Shown here piece after piece: positions 1 through 6,863 of a stretch of 23,609 nt of DNA. The stretch is from IMG/VR virus record IMGVR_UViG_3300042691_047966, positions 1 to 23,609 of that record; one strand, 5' to 3'. Made by a program: the position numbers and the translations under genes. The notes below the pieces were generated by a model that was given only the letters and a program-made list of their open reading frames with translations, was not told the DNA's origin and ran no database searches. Positions within the stretch are counted from its first letter, which is position 1; each line of letters begins with the position of its first letter. The stretch comes from a virus.

Positions 1-2
1 AA

Positions 3-1382
3 GGAACTATAGCGTCTGGATCATACTCAACAGTAGTAGGTCAATATAATATAGCTTTACCATCACAAAGCGCATTCATAATTGGTGATGGAACAGAAAC
101 TTTAACTGCTGTTGGATCAGGAGAATTAACTAATTCCCCTAAAATAGGTGATACAGTTTTTACCCTTAAACAAATATCCGGTACTGGTCCTTCTGTTGGA
201 AGTATAATAACAGTAGTTGGAGGTTCAGGTAGTGAAACTTTTACTATTACTAGTGTTAAAAATACTGGTGGAGGTGGTTATGATATTACTGTAACCCCAG
301 GGGCTGGGCAAAATTTTTCTAGTGGAAATTCATATACTATATATAGTTTAGTAGCTAATAGGCATAATCTTTTATTTGCTTCAAGATCATGGTTTGATGT
401 TAGTGCTTCAAATGTATTTTTAAGAGGAATACCTACATCTCCTGAAACTCAAGTATTAGTCTATAACACATCTTCAGGCCAAGTTTATTACACAGCTTCA
501 AGTGCTATTGGTGGAGGAGGATCTACATCAACTGGAACATTTTCTTTACCTGTACCTAAAGTAATTTTATATAACTCGTCAAGTGTGCCATTTCAACTTT
601 ATGTTGAAATTCAATCATATAACTCAGCTAGTGGGGGTGCTGGGGCTACTAATGCTAAGTTATATAATAGTCCTAGAGTAGTGACTATGGATATAACAGA
701 TGAAATGTTAGCTAATCATCGTATTTTTGTAGAGTTAGTTCATTTTAAAAGAGGCAGGCGAAAAGGAGGACAATCATATTTTATACCACCTTCTCATATT
801 AATAGTGGAGGTGGAGTTTATATAAACAAGTTAGCGGCTGATTTAGGTGTTCCCTTATCATCTAGAGGAGGTAAACAAAAATGGAGAACCAATCCAAATG
901 TTGTCCCCGCTGTTTTTGCAGATATACAAGTTAATAGACCAAATCATTATGAAGTAACAGCCCGCAATCAAACAATCCCAGTATATGAATATTTAAATGG
1001 TTGGTTTATAAAAGGACCTATATATTACGCTAATACTTCTGGAGGGGTATCAACTTTTGACTCATGGTATCCTTCATATAGAAGCACAGTAGGAAATAGC
1101 CCTACAGGTAGATTTGCTTATGGAGCTACATTTTCTCCAATGTATGTTGCTTTTAGATACATAGCTTGGAATAGTAGTGCTAATGGAGGTAGTGGAGCAT
1201 TTATATCTGGTCCTTTAAGTCCTATTGTAGCTATAGGTCCTCAAATCTTTCCATTTGTTCAAGATCCTATCTCTACAGCTAATTTAGGTGCCCCAACAGC
1301 ATATTTATCTCAAGCATATATTGATGATCCAGGACTTTACAATAATAATTTAAAATGTTGGTTTATGAATAGATTACCATAA
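3..1382 (+). CDS. Phage fibre/appendage-type structural protein, 5' end beyond the window
   Basis: The frame is open from base 3, so the visible 459 residues are the C-terminal part of a longer protein; the GTG at 585 is internal and not a credible start. The first visible residues, GTIASGSYSTVVGQYN, resemble the head repeats of trimeric fibres and YadA-like adhesins. At residues about 147-174 there is a cassette (TSSGQVYYTASS followed by a GGGGS linker) that also occurs twice in the next gene. The last 270 residues form an aromatic- and glycine-rich domain that I do not recognise, with no obvious transmembrane segment. The likely role is a virion appendage, perhaps a side fibre whose unrecognised C-terminal domain is the tip. 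Function is inferred from the head-like repeat, the shared cassette and the neighbouring fibre genes. It could also be a baseplate-attached decoration protein. The reading frame is secure; the exact role is not. Confidence 0.7.
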   Translation, partial: GTIASGSYSTVVGQYNIALPSQSAFIIGDGTETLTAVGSGELTNSPKIGDTVFTLKQISGTGPSVGSIITVVGGSGSETFTITSVKNTGGGGYDITVTPGAGQNFSSGNSYTIYSLVANRHNLLFASRSWFDVSASNVFLRGIPTSPETQVLVYNTSSGQVYYTASSAIGGGGSTSTGTFSLPVPKVILYNSSSVPFQLYVEIQSYNSASGGAGATNAKLYNSPRVVTMDITDEMLANHRIFVELVHFKRGRRKGGQSYFIPPSHINSGGGVYINKLAADLGVPLSSRGGKQKWRTNPNVVPAVFADIQVNRPNHYEVTARNQTIPVYEYLNGWFIKGPIYYANTSGGVSTFDSWYPSYRSTVGNSPTGRFAYGATFSPMYVAFRYIAWNSSANGGSGAFISGPLSPIVAIGPQIFPFVQDPISTANLGAPTAYLSQAYIDDPGLYNNNLKCWFMNRLP

Positions 1383-1387
1383 TATGA

Positions 1388-1398
1388 TAAAAAACTAA
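1388..1398 (+). repeat. 11-bp direct repeat, left copy
   Basis: TAAAAAACTAA occurs here and again at 1501-1511, exactly flanking the stem-and-repeat element. This could be a target-site-duplication-like footprint of an inserted element. It could also be a coincidence of A-rich leader sequence. Confidence 0.5.
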
Positions 1399-1502
1399 CA
1401 CACAAATGGGGCATCAGAGTTCTTGGTTCGTCTTTGGACGCATTAAGGTTCTTGGTTCGTTTTCGAACGCATTAGGGTTCTCGGTTCCCCATTTGTTTGT
1501 TA
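1396..1502 (+). ncRNA. Candidate structured RNA element between fibre genes
   Basis: ACAAATGGGG at 1402-1411 pairs perfectly with CCCCATTTGT at 1487-1496. After one C/T mismatch the stem continues with TAACA (1396-1400) and TGTTA (1498-1502). The enclosed 75 nt hold two full copies and one partial copy of a 29-nt repeat, each full copy able to form a small hairpin. In copy 1 the hairpin is CGTC-TTTG-GACG; in copy 2 it is CGTT-TTCG-AACG, so a C-G pair is replaced by T-A, a compensatory change. The following bases are A-rich rather than T-rich on this strand, so it does not look like an intrinsic terminator for the + strand. It matches no RNA family I can name. Possible roles are a regulatory leader of the 820-residue fibre gene, an RNA-processing site, or a DNA-level protein-binding or recombination site. 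Confidence 0.5.
1419..1487 (+). repeat. Tandem 29-nt repeat, 2.4 copies
   Basis: Copies start at 1419, 1448 and 1477, with exact 29-nt spacing. The two full copies agree at 25 of 29 positions; the third is cut after 11 nt and runs into the closing arm of the outer stem. The core is GTTCTTGGTTCG followed by a short hairpin and GCATTA. There are no unique spacers between copies, so this is not a CRISPR array. Confidence 0.85.
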
Positions 1503-1511
1503 AAAAACTAA
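1501..1511 (+). repeat. 11-bp direct repeat, right copy
   Basis: TAAAAAACTAA matches 1388-1398 exactly. It lies 7 nt before the ATG at 1519, so it also forms the A-rich leader of the downstream fibre gene, as expected for translation initiation without a Shine-Dalgarno sequence. Confidence 0.5.
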
Positions 1512-1518
1512 AAAAAGA

Positions 1519-3981
1519 ATGGGTAGTTATCCCTTATTAAAAGACACTACAGGCTCAGCAGGAGGTGGAGGTAATTTTGTACCAAGTAGTTGGACAGGAT
1601 CATCCACTTCTCAATTTGCTGGCACAGCTTCATATGTAAGTGGTTCTGTATTTACAAGTACAAACCTAGCATTAAGTGCTTCATACGCATTAAGTGCTTC
1701 ATTTGCAACAAGAGCTATATCAAGTTCTTATCCAATATCAGTAATTGGAAGTTCTTTATATTCTATTGCTCTTAATGCTGGAGTACCGAGCCCTTCTACT
1801 GCTAATTACAGTACATTCTTTGGTGAAGACGCAGGTTTATCAGCTACAAATGCTGGTAGCTCAAACTTTTTAGGTTATAGAGCTGGTTATAATGCTACAA
1901 ATGCTTATGGCTCAAACTTTTTAGGATTTTATGCTGGCGCTGGAGCAACAAATGCTAATAGTTCAAACTTTTTAGGGCAAAGTGCTGGTGGTAATGCTAC
2001 AAATACTAATCGTTCAAACTTTTTAGGAAGTAGTGCTGGTGATAGTGCTGTAGATGCTGACCAATCAAACTTTTTAGGATTTTATGCTGGTCGAGATGCT
2101 ACAAAAGCTGAAAATTCAAACTTTTTAGGTTTTCAAGTAGGTTTTCGAGCTATAAGTGCTTCATATTCAACATTACTTGGTTATCAAGTAGGATACACTC
2201 CTACAGCAAGTCTTAGTATAGGCACTAATAATATTATCATTGGTACAAATATAACCCTAAGTGGAAGCAGAAAAGATTCTATTAATATTGGAGGAATAAT
2301 ATTCGGAACAGGATCACACAGCGATATTAATGCAACCTACCCATTCTCAGGCTCAGTGAACGGAAGAATAGGAATAAATATTGTAGACCCAACTTACAGC
2401 TTACATGTATCAGGAACAGTAGCATTTCCTAATTTAACTAATACTGCTCAAACAAATATAGTTACTATTGATACAAGCACTGGTCAACTATTTTATACAG
2501 CTTCAAGTAATATTGGTGGAGGTGGTGGAAGTGGAGTTACTATAAATAATAACACTAATAATAATCTTGTAACAGCTACAGGAACATCTAACACATTAGA
2601 TGGAGAAGCTAATTTAACATTTGATGGATCAGCTTTAAAAGTTGTAGGTAATGTAACAGCTTCATCTTTCACTGGGTCATTCACTGGATCATTATTAGGA
2701 ACAGCTTCATATGCTGATACAGCTTCAGCTGTGAATGTCACTGTAAGTTCAAATACAGATGAATTTTTACCTGTAATTGTAGCTTATACTGGTTCTTCTG
2801 ATGGAGCTAAATTAGCTTATATAGATAGTGGTTTTCAATATAATCCATCTACAAACGCTCTTTATTTACCAAGTAATGGAGCTCTTGTAGCTGGTAATGT
2901 CACAGTATCAAGCAATACTTCTACATTCGGATCAGCTACAGCTCAAAACCATACTTTAAACTTAACTGGTTCTCTTAATGTAACTAAGAGTTTAAATGTA
3001 ATTGGTAGTATGAGTTTAAATGCAATTCCAACAGCATCATTTCATATTAGTGGCACCACAATATTAAATGGTGGTAATTTAGTTGGTTTACCTTTTTCTT
3101 CTTTTACAACTGTCCCAACTCAAATAACTGGTAATGCAGGTATTAGAGGAATTTTATATGTTTACCCTAGATCAGGTGACACTTCTAGTGTAATTTTTGG
3201 AGGTGGAGGTTATCAATCTTGGACTTTACGATCATTAGGTTTTAATGATTTTCAAATACGCTCTACATCAAATGAAAATGCAACACCTGGTCCACAAGTC
3301 ACATTAATGCATTTTTCATCAGGAAGTAATGGTGAATTTAGAATTGGTGTTTTAAATGAAACTCCAGAATATACATTTGATATTAGTGGTAGTGCTCGAG
3401 TAACTAGTTCTTTTTATTTACCAGGCTTAACTACAATTCCTCAATCAAATGTTTTAACTATTGACACTACAACAGGCCAAGTTTATTATACAGCTTCATC
3501 TGCTTTTGCTTCTACAGACTCAAATATATTTAAAGGAACTCAAACTTTTTCTGGTAGTTTAATACCAGCAGGTCCATATATTGATAATACATCATCTTAT
3601 AATTTAGGTTCACCAACAGCAGCTTGGGATAAAATATATGTTTCAAATAATTCATTACATTTTGTAAGTGGATCTACTTCTTCTAGTATAGGGTTTAACA
3701 ATGGTATTATTAGTTTTAATAATGCTACAGTTACTATACCTACAGGGTCAACTATCCCATATACTTCAACTTCTTCTATTATAGGAGATGGCATAAATGC
3801 AAGCTATGATATAAATCACGGATTTAATACTAGAAATTTGCATATAACTGTTTATGAAAACTTTGACAATTATGAAACAGTATATCCTGATATAAGAAGA
3901 ATCAATGATAACACAGCAAGCATTGTGTTTGCTAATCCAGTATCAGCGATAAACCAATATGTAGTTTATATATCACAATAA
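1519..3981 (+). CDS. Long tail fibre protein with head-type repeats (820 aa)
   Basis: A Ser/Thr/Asn/Gly-rich fibrous protein. Residues 50-75 carry SASYAL/SASFA repeats. Residues 98-233 are eight tandem 17-residue repeats of the type SNFLGxxAGxxATxAxx, resembling stacked turns of trimeric-adhesin head domains. The cassette TGQLFYTASS plus glycine linker lies at about 309-338 and recurs as TGQVYYTASS near 641-664. A segment at 381-405 (FTGSFTGSLLGTASYADTAS) is of a kind common in environmental phage fibres. The last 75 residues (GDGINASYDINHGFNTRNLH and following) look like a compact C-terminal tip domain seen at fibre ends. The likely role is a trimeric fibre contacting the host or linking adhesins to the baseplate. 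The ATG at 1519 follows an A-rich leader without a Shine-Dalgarno. The stop overlaps the next start as TAATG, implying translational coupling. Confidence 0.8.
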   Translation: MGSYPLLKDTTGSAGGGGNFVPSSWTGSSTSQFAGTASYVSGSVFTSTNLALSASYALSASFATRAISSSYPISVIGSSLYSIALNAGVPSPSTANYSTFFGEDAGLSATNAGSSNFLGYRAGYNATNAYGSNFLGFYAGAGATNANSSNFLGQSAGGNATNTNRSNFLGSSAGDSAVDADQSNFLGFYAGRDATKAENSNFLGFQVGFRAISASYSTLLGYQVGYTPTASLSIGTNNIIIGTNITLSGSRKDSINIGGIIFGTGSHSDINATYPFSGSVNGRIGINIVDPTYSLHVSGTVAFPNLTNTAQTNIVTIDTSTGQLFYTASSNIGGGGGSGVTINNNTNNNLVTATGTSNTLDGEANLTFDGSALKVVGNVTASSFTGSFTGSLLGTASYADTASAVNVTVSSNTDEFLPVIVAYTGSSDGAKLAYIDSGFQYNPSTNALYLPSNGALVAGNVTVSSNTSTFGSATAQNHTLNLTGSLNVTKSLNVIGSMSLNAIPTASFHISGTTILNGGNLVGLPFSSFTTVPTQITGNAGIRGILYVYPRSGDTSSVIFGGGGYQSWTLRSLGFNDFQIRSTSNENATPGPQVTLMHFSSGSNGEFRIGVLNETPEYTFDISGSARVTSSFYLPGLTTIPQSNVLTIDTTTGQVYYTASSAFASTDSNIFKGTQTFSGSLIPAGPYIDNTSSYNLGSPTAAWDKIYVSNNSLHFVSGSTSSSIGFNNGIISFNNATVTIPTGSTIPYTSTSSIIGDGINASYDINHGFNTRNLHITVYENFDNYETVYPDIRRINDNTASIVFANPVSAINQYVVYISQ
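1810..2217 (+). repeat. Eight tandem 51-nt coding repeats
   Basis: Eight in-frame 51-nt units, from STFFGEDAGLSATNAGS to STLLGYQVGYTPTASLS. The SNFLG core is identical in units 2-7, and its nucleotide form (tcaaactttttagg) is almost invariant, so the copies can recombine and change number. The end units are more diverged. Confidence 0.9.
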
Positions 3982-4133
3982 TGAAATTTTTATCTGAAAT
4001 ACAATTTGCTACTACAAGCTCAATGGAATCCCCTCCTAGCGGCTTTATCACTATATATGCTAACATAGATGGCAATCTATATGCTGAAACTCCAAATGGA
4101 AATCAGATAAAACTAAGCAATACAGCTGGATGA
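3981..4133 (+). CDS. Stand-alone 50-residue fibre module
   Basis: A 50-residue frame begins in the TAATG overlap with the upstream fibre gene and ends in an ATGA overlap with the downstream gene, so it is tightly coupled on both sides. The sequence runs from MKFLSEIQFATTS through PPSGFITIYANIDGNLYAE to a terminal LSNTAG. It aligns with residues 1-48 of both following glycine-rich proteins: an FVTQS-like strand, then P-x-x-G-x-x-x-x-Y-A, then LY and a final L followed by G. This P-SG-YA-LY pattern is familiar as a short module in phage appendage proteins. The likely role is an attachment or capping piece that assembles with the fibre or the adhesins. It could instead be the remnant of a third adhesin that lost its glycine-rich domain. 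The two overlaps and the homology make it a credible gene; the role is inferred. Confidence 0.72.
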   Translation: MKFLSEIQFATTSSMESPPSGFITIYANIDGNLYAETPNGNQIKLSNTAG

Positions 4134-5212
4134 GTAAGATATTAAAAAGTTTACAAATTGTTACACAGTCATTCACAGGAACACCAAACATAGGATCTGG
4201 TGTTGTGTATGCTAGTGGTAGCAAATTATACTTTGAGAATGCGTCAGGATCAACCTATCCTCTAGGAGGACCGGGATATACCAGAGTATTAGAATATACT
4301 GGCTCTAACCCAGGTGAAGGTACCCTAACCTATACTTGGAATAAGCCTTCCAATGTGAAACATATTCAAGTAATTTGTGTTGGTGCGGGAGGAGGAGGAG
4401 GAAGTGGAGCTTTTCTTACAAGTGGAACTGGAACAAGAGCATCAGGAGGTGCAGGTGGTGGTGGTGGAGCTATTGCTTGGAGATTCTTTGATAGACAAGA
4501 TTTAACACAACCAAGTTATACAATATCTGTAGGAGGAGGAGGAGCAGGAGGAGGTAGTAGAACTCATTCTGGTGCGAATCAAAACGGTATTGCAGGATCT
4601 GCAGGCGATTTTACTACTTTTGGTGATACAATGGTTAGAGCTAGTAGTGGAAGTGGGGGTGGAGCTGGAGGTCTTGTTGGATCTACTATAGTTGGCGGAG
4701 TGGGTGGATCAATACTAGATTGCCTCCCAGGCCCGGCATTTGCAATTGCAGGAGGCACAGGAGCAAGTACTCCCGGAGGTGGCAATAACGCAACTAATGC
4801 TGCTAATTTTTTTACTACTCCTCTTATTCCTGTCGGAACAGCAGGAGGAGGAGCAGGTCCTAATTTAGCTTTAAATGGAACTCCTGGCTCAGGCTCCTTA
4901 GGAGCGGGAGGATTTGAATGGAACACTCTTAACACTAATAACAGTGCTAGTGGAAATTCTGGGTCAAACGATCTAGTATCATCAATTGCATTACTACATT
5001 TTACAAGTAGTATTTATTCTACCTTAGTTGGTTTAGGTGGTGGTGGTAATGGAGTATTAGCGCCATTTGATGCCACTACTGATGGAGGTAATGGAGGTTT
5101 GTATGGTGCGGGTGGTGGTGGTAGTGGATTTGCTAGAGGAAGTGGCCAATCCCCATCCTCACCTGGAGGAAGTGGTTCTTCTGGCCTATGTATAGTAGTA
5201 GAGTATTATTAA
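4130..5212 (+). CDS. Glycine-rich tail adhesin-like protein, copy 1 (360 aa)
   Basis: Residues 1-48 are the short fibre module shared with the two neighbouring genes (VVYASGSKLYFEN). From about residue 60 comes a phage-type glycine-rich domain: a TLTYTWNKPSNVKHIQVICV lead strand, then many runs of glycine (AGGGGGSG, GGAGGGGGA, SVGGGGAGGG) separated by variable loops, ending in a hydrophobic strand, GLCIVVEYY. Such proteins occur at fibre tips; in the Salmonella phage S16 adhesin, related polyglycine runs pack into a helical sandwich that displays receptor-binding loops. Receptor binding is therefore the best guess, by analogy. The start is fixed by the ATGA overlap with the 50-residue gene. 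The next gene is a paralogue. Base composition is visibly richer in G than the surrounding genes, as forced by the glycine codons. Confidence 0.75.
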   Translation: MSKILKSLQIVTQSFTGTPNIGSGVVYASGSKLYFENASGSTYPLGGPGYTRVLEYTGSNPGEGTLTYTWNKPSNVKHIQVICVGAGGGGGSGAFLTSGTGTRASGGAGGGGGAIAWRFFDRQDLTQPSYTISVGGGGAGGGSRTHSGANQNGIAGSAGDFTTFGDTMVRASSGSGGGAGGLVGSTIVGGVGGSILDCLPGPAFAIAGGTGASTPGGGNNATNAANFFTTPLIPVGTAGGGAGPNLALNGTPGSGSLGAGGFEWNTLNTNNSASGNSGSNDLVSSIALLHFTSSIYSTLVGLGGGGNGVLAPFDATTDGGNGGLYGAGGGGSGFARGSGQSPSSPGGSGSSGLCIVVEYY

Positions 5213-5216
5213 AGTT

Positions 5217-6305
5217 ATGGCTAAATTACTAACAACAGCTTCATTTGTAACACAGTCTGCCCCCGCTACTCCAAGTTCAGGGTACGGAACCTTGTATGCT
5301 AGCGGTAGCAATCTTTTCTATAAAAATAGCCTAGGTGTCAATTACGACTTATCAATAGCGGGTTCTAGTAGCTTTGCTTTTTTTACTAGCTCAGGAACAT
5401 GGACATATAACACCGGTTCTAACATACAGTATATAAAAGTGGTGTGTGCAGGAGCGGGTGGTGGTGGAGGTAGTGGTCGTACTATTTCACCAAATGCTGG
5501 AAACCGTAACGGAGGAGCAGGAGGTGCAGGTGGTAACATAAACATAGCATACTTCTCATCCCAATCCCTAACAACTGGCAGCTACACAGTGACAGTAGGA
5601 GGAGGAGGTTCTGGTGGTGCTAGGCAAACAGGTATAAATAACAACGGAAGTGCAGGACAGACAGGTGCCAATAGTTCATTTGCTTCAGGCTCAACCATTC
5701 TTGTAATAGGAGTAGGTGGACCTGGTGGATCAGCAGGATCAGCTACCAACGTTGGTAACGCTCTTGCAGGAGGTACCAACACCGCCCCAACAACTGCCAC
5801 AGTCCCAAATCCATACCCCCCATTTTATTTCTCAGGTGTAAATGGTGGTGACACAGGAGGAGGATTGGTGCAACCAGCTGAGTCTAATGCTTTAGGAACT
5901 AGATGGCTAGCAGGTGGAGGTGGAGGAGGAGCCATAAACTCATCCAACGCCCTTATCCCAGGAGGCTCGGGTTCTAGTGTATGGAATGGTGCAGTTCTGA
6001 TATCATCAGGATCTCCAGGAGTTTCAGGTAGCAATGGTAGTGATGGAGCTCCAGTAGTAGATGTACTAAGTTTATTTTACTACAGTGGTAGTAATCTAAC
6101 ATCAAATGTAAGGATTGGAACAGGAGGACATGGAGGAGGAGGTGGAGTACATGCTCCTGTCTCTTCATCTGGAGGTAATGGTGGATCAGGGAGTAGAGCA
6201 GCGGGTGGAGGTGGTGGTGGTGGATGTAACGGAGCTACTGGATTATCTAGTGGTGCAGGTGGACCTGGTGGAGATGGTTTTGTAATAATTTTTGAATACT
6301 TTTAA
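5217..6305 (+). CDS. Glycine-rich tail adhesin-like protein, copy 2 (362 aa)
   Basis: A paralogue of the preceding gene with the same plan and almost the same length. Residues 1-48 are the short module (TLYASGSNLFYKN). Residues 55-75 are FFTSSGTWTYNTGSNIQYIK, which fits the lead strand of phage glycine-rich domains. Polyglycine runs follow (AGGGGGSG, GGAGGAGGN, VGGGGSGG, AGGGGGGA, GTGGHGGGGG, AAGGGGGGG), and the protein ends in GFVIIFEYF. The two copies agree at the module, lead strand and glycine runs but differ in the intervening loops, as expected for receptor-binding loops under diversifying selection. The gap to the upstream gene is 4 nt. There is no signal peptide or membrane segment, fitting a virion protein. 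The role is inferred from the family type and position. Confidence 0.75.
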   Translation: MAKLLTTASFVTQSAPATPSSGYGTLYASGSNLFYKNSLGVNYDLSIAGSSSFAFFTSSGTWTYNTGSNIQYIKVVCAGAGGGGGSGRTISPNAGNRNGGAGGAGGNINIAYFSSQSLTTGSYTVTVGGGGSGGARQTGINNNGSAGQTGANSSFASGSTILVIGVGGPGGSAGSATNVGNALAGGTNTAPTTATVPNPYPPFYFSGVNGGDTGGGLVQPAESNALGTRWLAGGGGGGAINSSNALIPGGSGSSVWNGAVLISSGSPGVSGSNGSDGAPVVDVLSLFYYSGSNLTSNVRIGTGGHGGGGGVHAPVSSSGGNGGSGSRAAGGGGGGGCNGATGLSSGAGGPGGDGFVIIFEYF

Positions 6306-6315
6306 ATAATTTAAT

Positions 6316-6522
6316 ATGGCTAGATGGACAATAATAAAATCAAACTATGTAATTGATGTTATAATTTGGGATGGTATTACTCCTTGGCAATACCCCGGTA
6401 ACTATGATATTATGATTGAAGAAAATACAGAAAATGTAGGTTATGGAGATTGGTATGAAGTCTCAGAAGGGATTTTTTATCGTCCACTTTCAATACCACC
6501 TGATTTTCCACCAACCCCTTAA
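6316..6522 (+). CDS. Small protein of the fibre module (68 aa)
   Basis: A short protein reading MARWTIIKSNYVIDVIIWDG, then an acidic stretch (EENTENVGYGDWYE), with a proline-rich end. The pattern of I-x-x-N/S-x-V-x-x-V-I-x-WDG followed by GYGDWY resembles small proteins or fibre ends found beside phage tail fibre genes, where they may be tip pieces or assembly factors. It starts 10 nt after the second glycine-rich gene and is the last gene before the TATTTATA site at 6524, so it probably belongs to the fibre transcription unit. I cannot name a family with certainty. Confidence 0.6.
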   Translation: MARWTIIKSNYVIDVIIWDGITPWQYPGNYDIMIEENTENVGYGDWYEVSEGIFYRPLSIPPDFPPTP

Positions 6523-6523
6523 A

Positions 6524-6531
6524 TATTTATA
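6524..6531 (+). promoter_or_regulatory. TATTTATA motif, putative phage promoter element
   Basis: TATTTATA lies immediately after the stop of the 68-residue gene and 12 nt before the ATG at 6544. It is one of six such sites in the larger intergenic gaps between 6522 and 17302. The recurrence is seen; the promoter role is inferred. Confidence 0.4.
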
Positions 6532-6543
6532 ATAAAATAAATT

Positions 6544-6792
6544 ATGAAAATAAAAGTTTTAACTCAAGAAGAAATCAATCAGTTAGGATCTATCCAACAA
6601 GAAAGATATTCTATAATTGATAAATTTGGCACTATTGAAATTCAATTTCAAGAATTAGAATCTACTAAACAAAAACTAAAACTTGAATATGAAAAACTAA
6701 AACAAAAAGAAGAAATTTTAGGAAAACAGTTACAAGAAAAATACGGTGATGGTACTATTAATCTAGAAAAAGGAGAATTTATAAGCAATTAA
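6544..6792 (+). CDS. Small coiled-coil protein (82 aa)
   Basis: The middle of the protein (residues 18-68) is rich in Gln, Glu, Lys and Leu with heptad-like spacing (FQELESTKQKLKLEYEKLKQ) and should form one long helix or coiled coil. The end is KYGDGTINLEKGEF, a conserved-looking tail of a kind I associate with small proteins in T4-like marine phages. It sits alone between two TATTTAT-type sites, just upstream of the tail sheath. Possible roles are a virion-associated scaffold or a tail assembly factor. I do not recognise a characterised family. The start is supported by the A/T-rich leader and by the lack of any upstream in-frame start after the preceding gene. Confidence 0.6.
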   Translation: MKIKVLTQEEINQLGSIQQERYSIIDKFGTIEIQFQELESTKQKLKLEYEKLKQKEEILGKQLQEKYGDGTINLEKGEFISN

Positions 6793-6812
6793 TTTTTTGA
6801 ATTTTTTTAGGA

Positions 6813-6820
6813 TATTTATC
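6813..6820 (+). promoter_or_regulatory. TATTTATC motif upstream of tail sheath
   Basis: The motif (GATATTTATCAATAAA context) is 43 nt before the sheath ATG. The 71-nt gap holds no hairpin or Shine-Dalgarno, only A/T-rich sequence. A promoter here would suit the high copy number needed for sheath. It differs from the other sites at the last base. Confidence 0.35.
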
Positions 6821-6863
6821 AATAAACCCCAATTAAAAAACAACTTAATTAATTTAAAATAAC

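Noticed and set aside
585-1382. A complete 265-residue gene starting at GTG 585
   Set aside because: The same frame is open to the left edge of the window and the upstream residues are plainly fibre-like, so 585 is an internal valine.
1419-1487. A CRISPR-like array of 29-nt repeats
   Set aside because: Copies are directly adjacent with no spacers, and only 2.4 copies are present.
1448-1496. A tRNA remnant, because of GGTTCG and GGTTCCCC strings
   Set aside because: There is no acceptor stem, D arm or anticodon arm in a consistent arrangement; the outer stem fits the repeat element instead.
1590-1775. A 61-residue plus-strand frame inside the 820-residue fibre gene
   Set aside because: It is a shifted reading of the repeated SASYAL region with no leader and a biased composition.
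4579-6168. Several proline-rich minus-strand frames opposite the glycine-rich genes
   Set aside because: Proline runs are the complement of glycine codons (GGN/NCC); they are shadows.
1-6522. A diversity-generating retroelement acting on the adhesins
   Set aside because: No reverse transcriptase and no template/variable repeat pair with adenine-specific differences was seen; the loops of the two adhesins differ generally.
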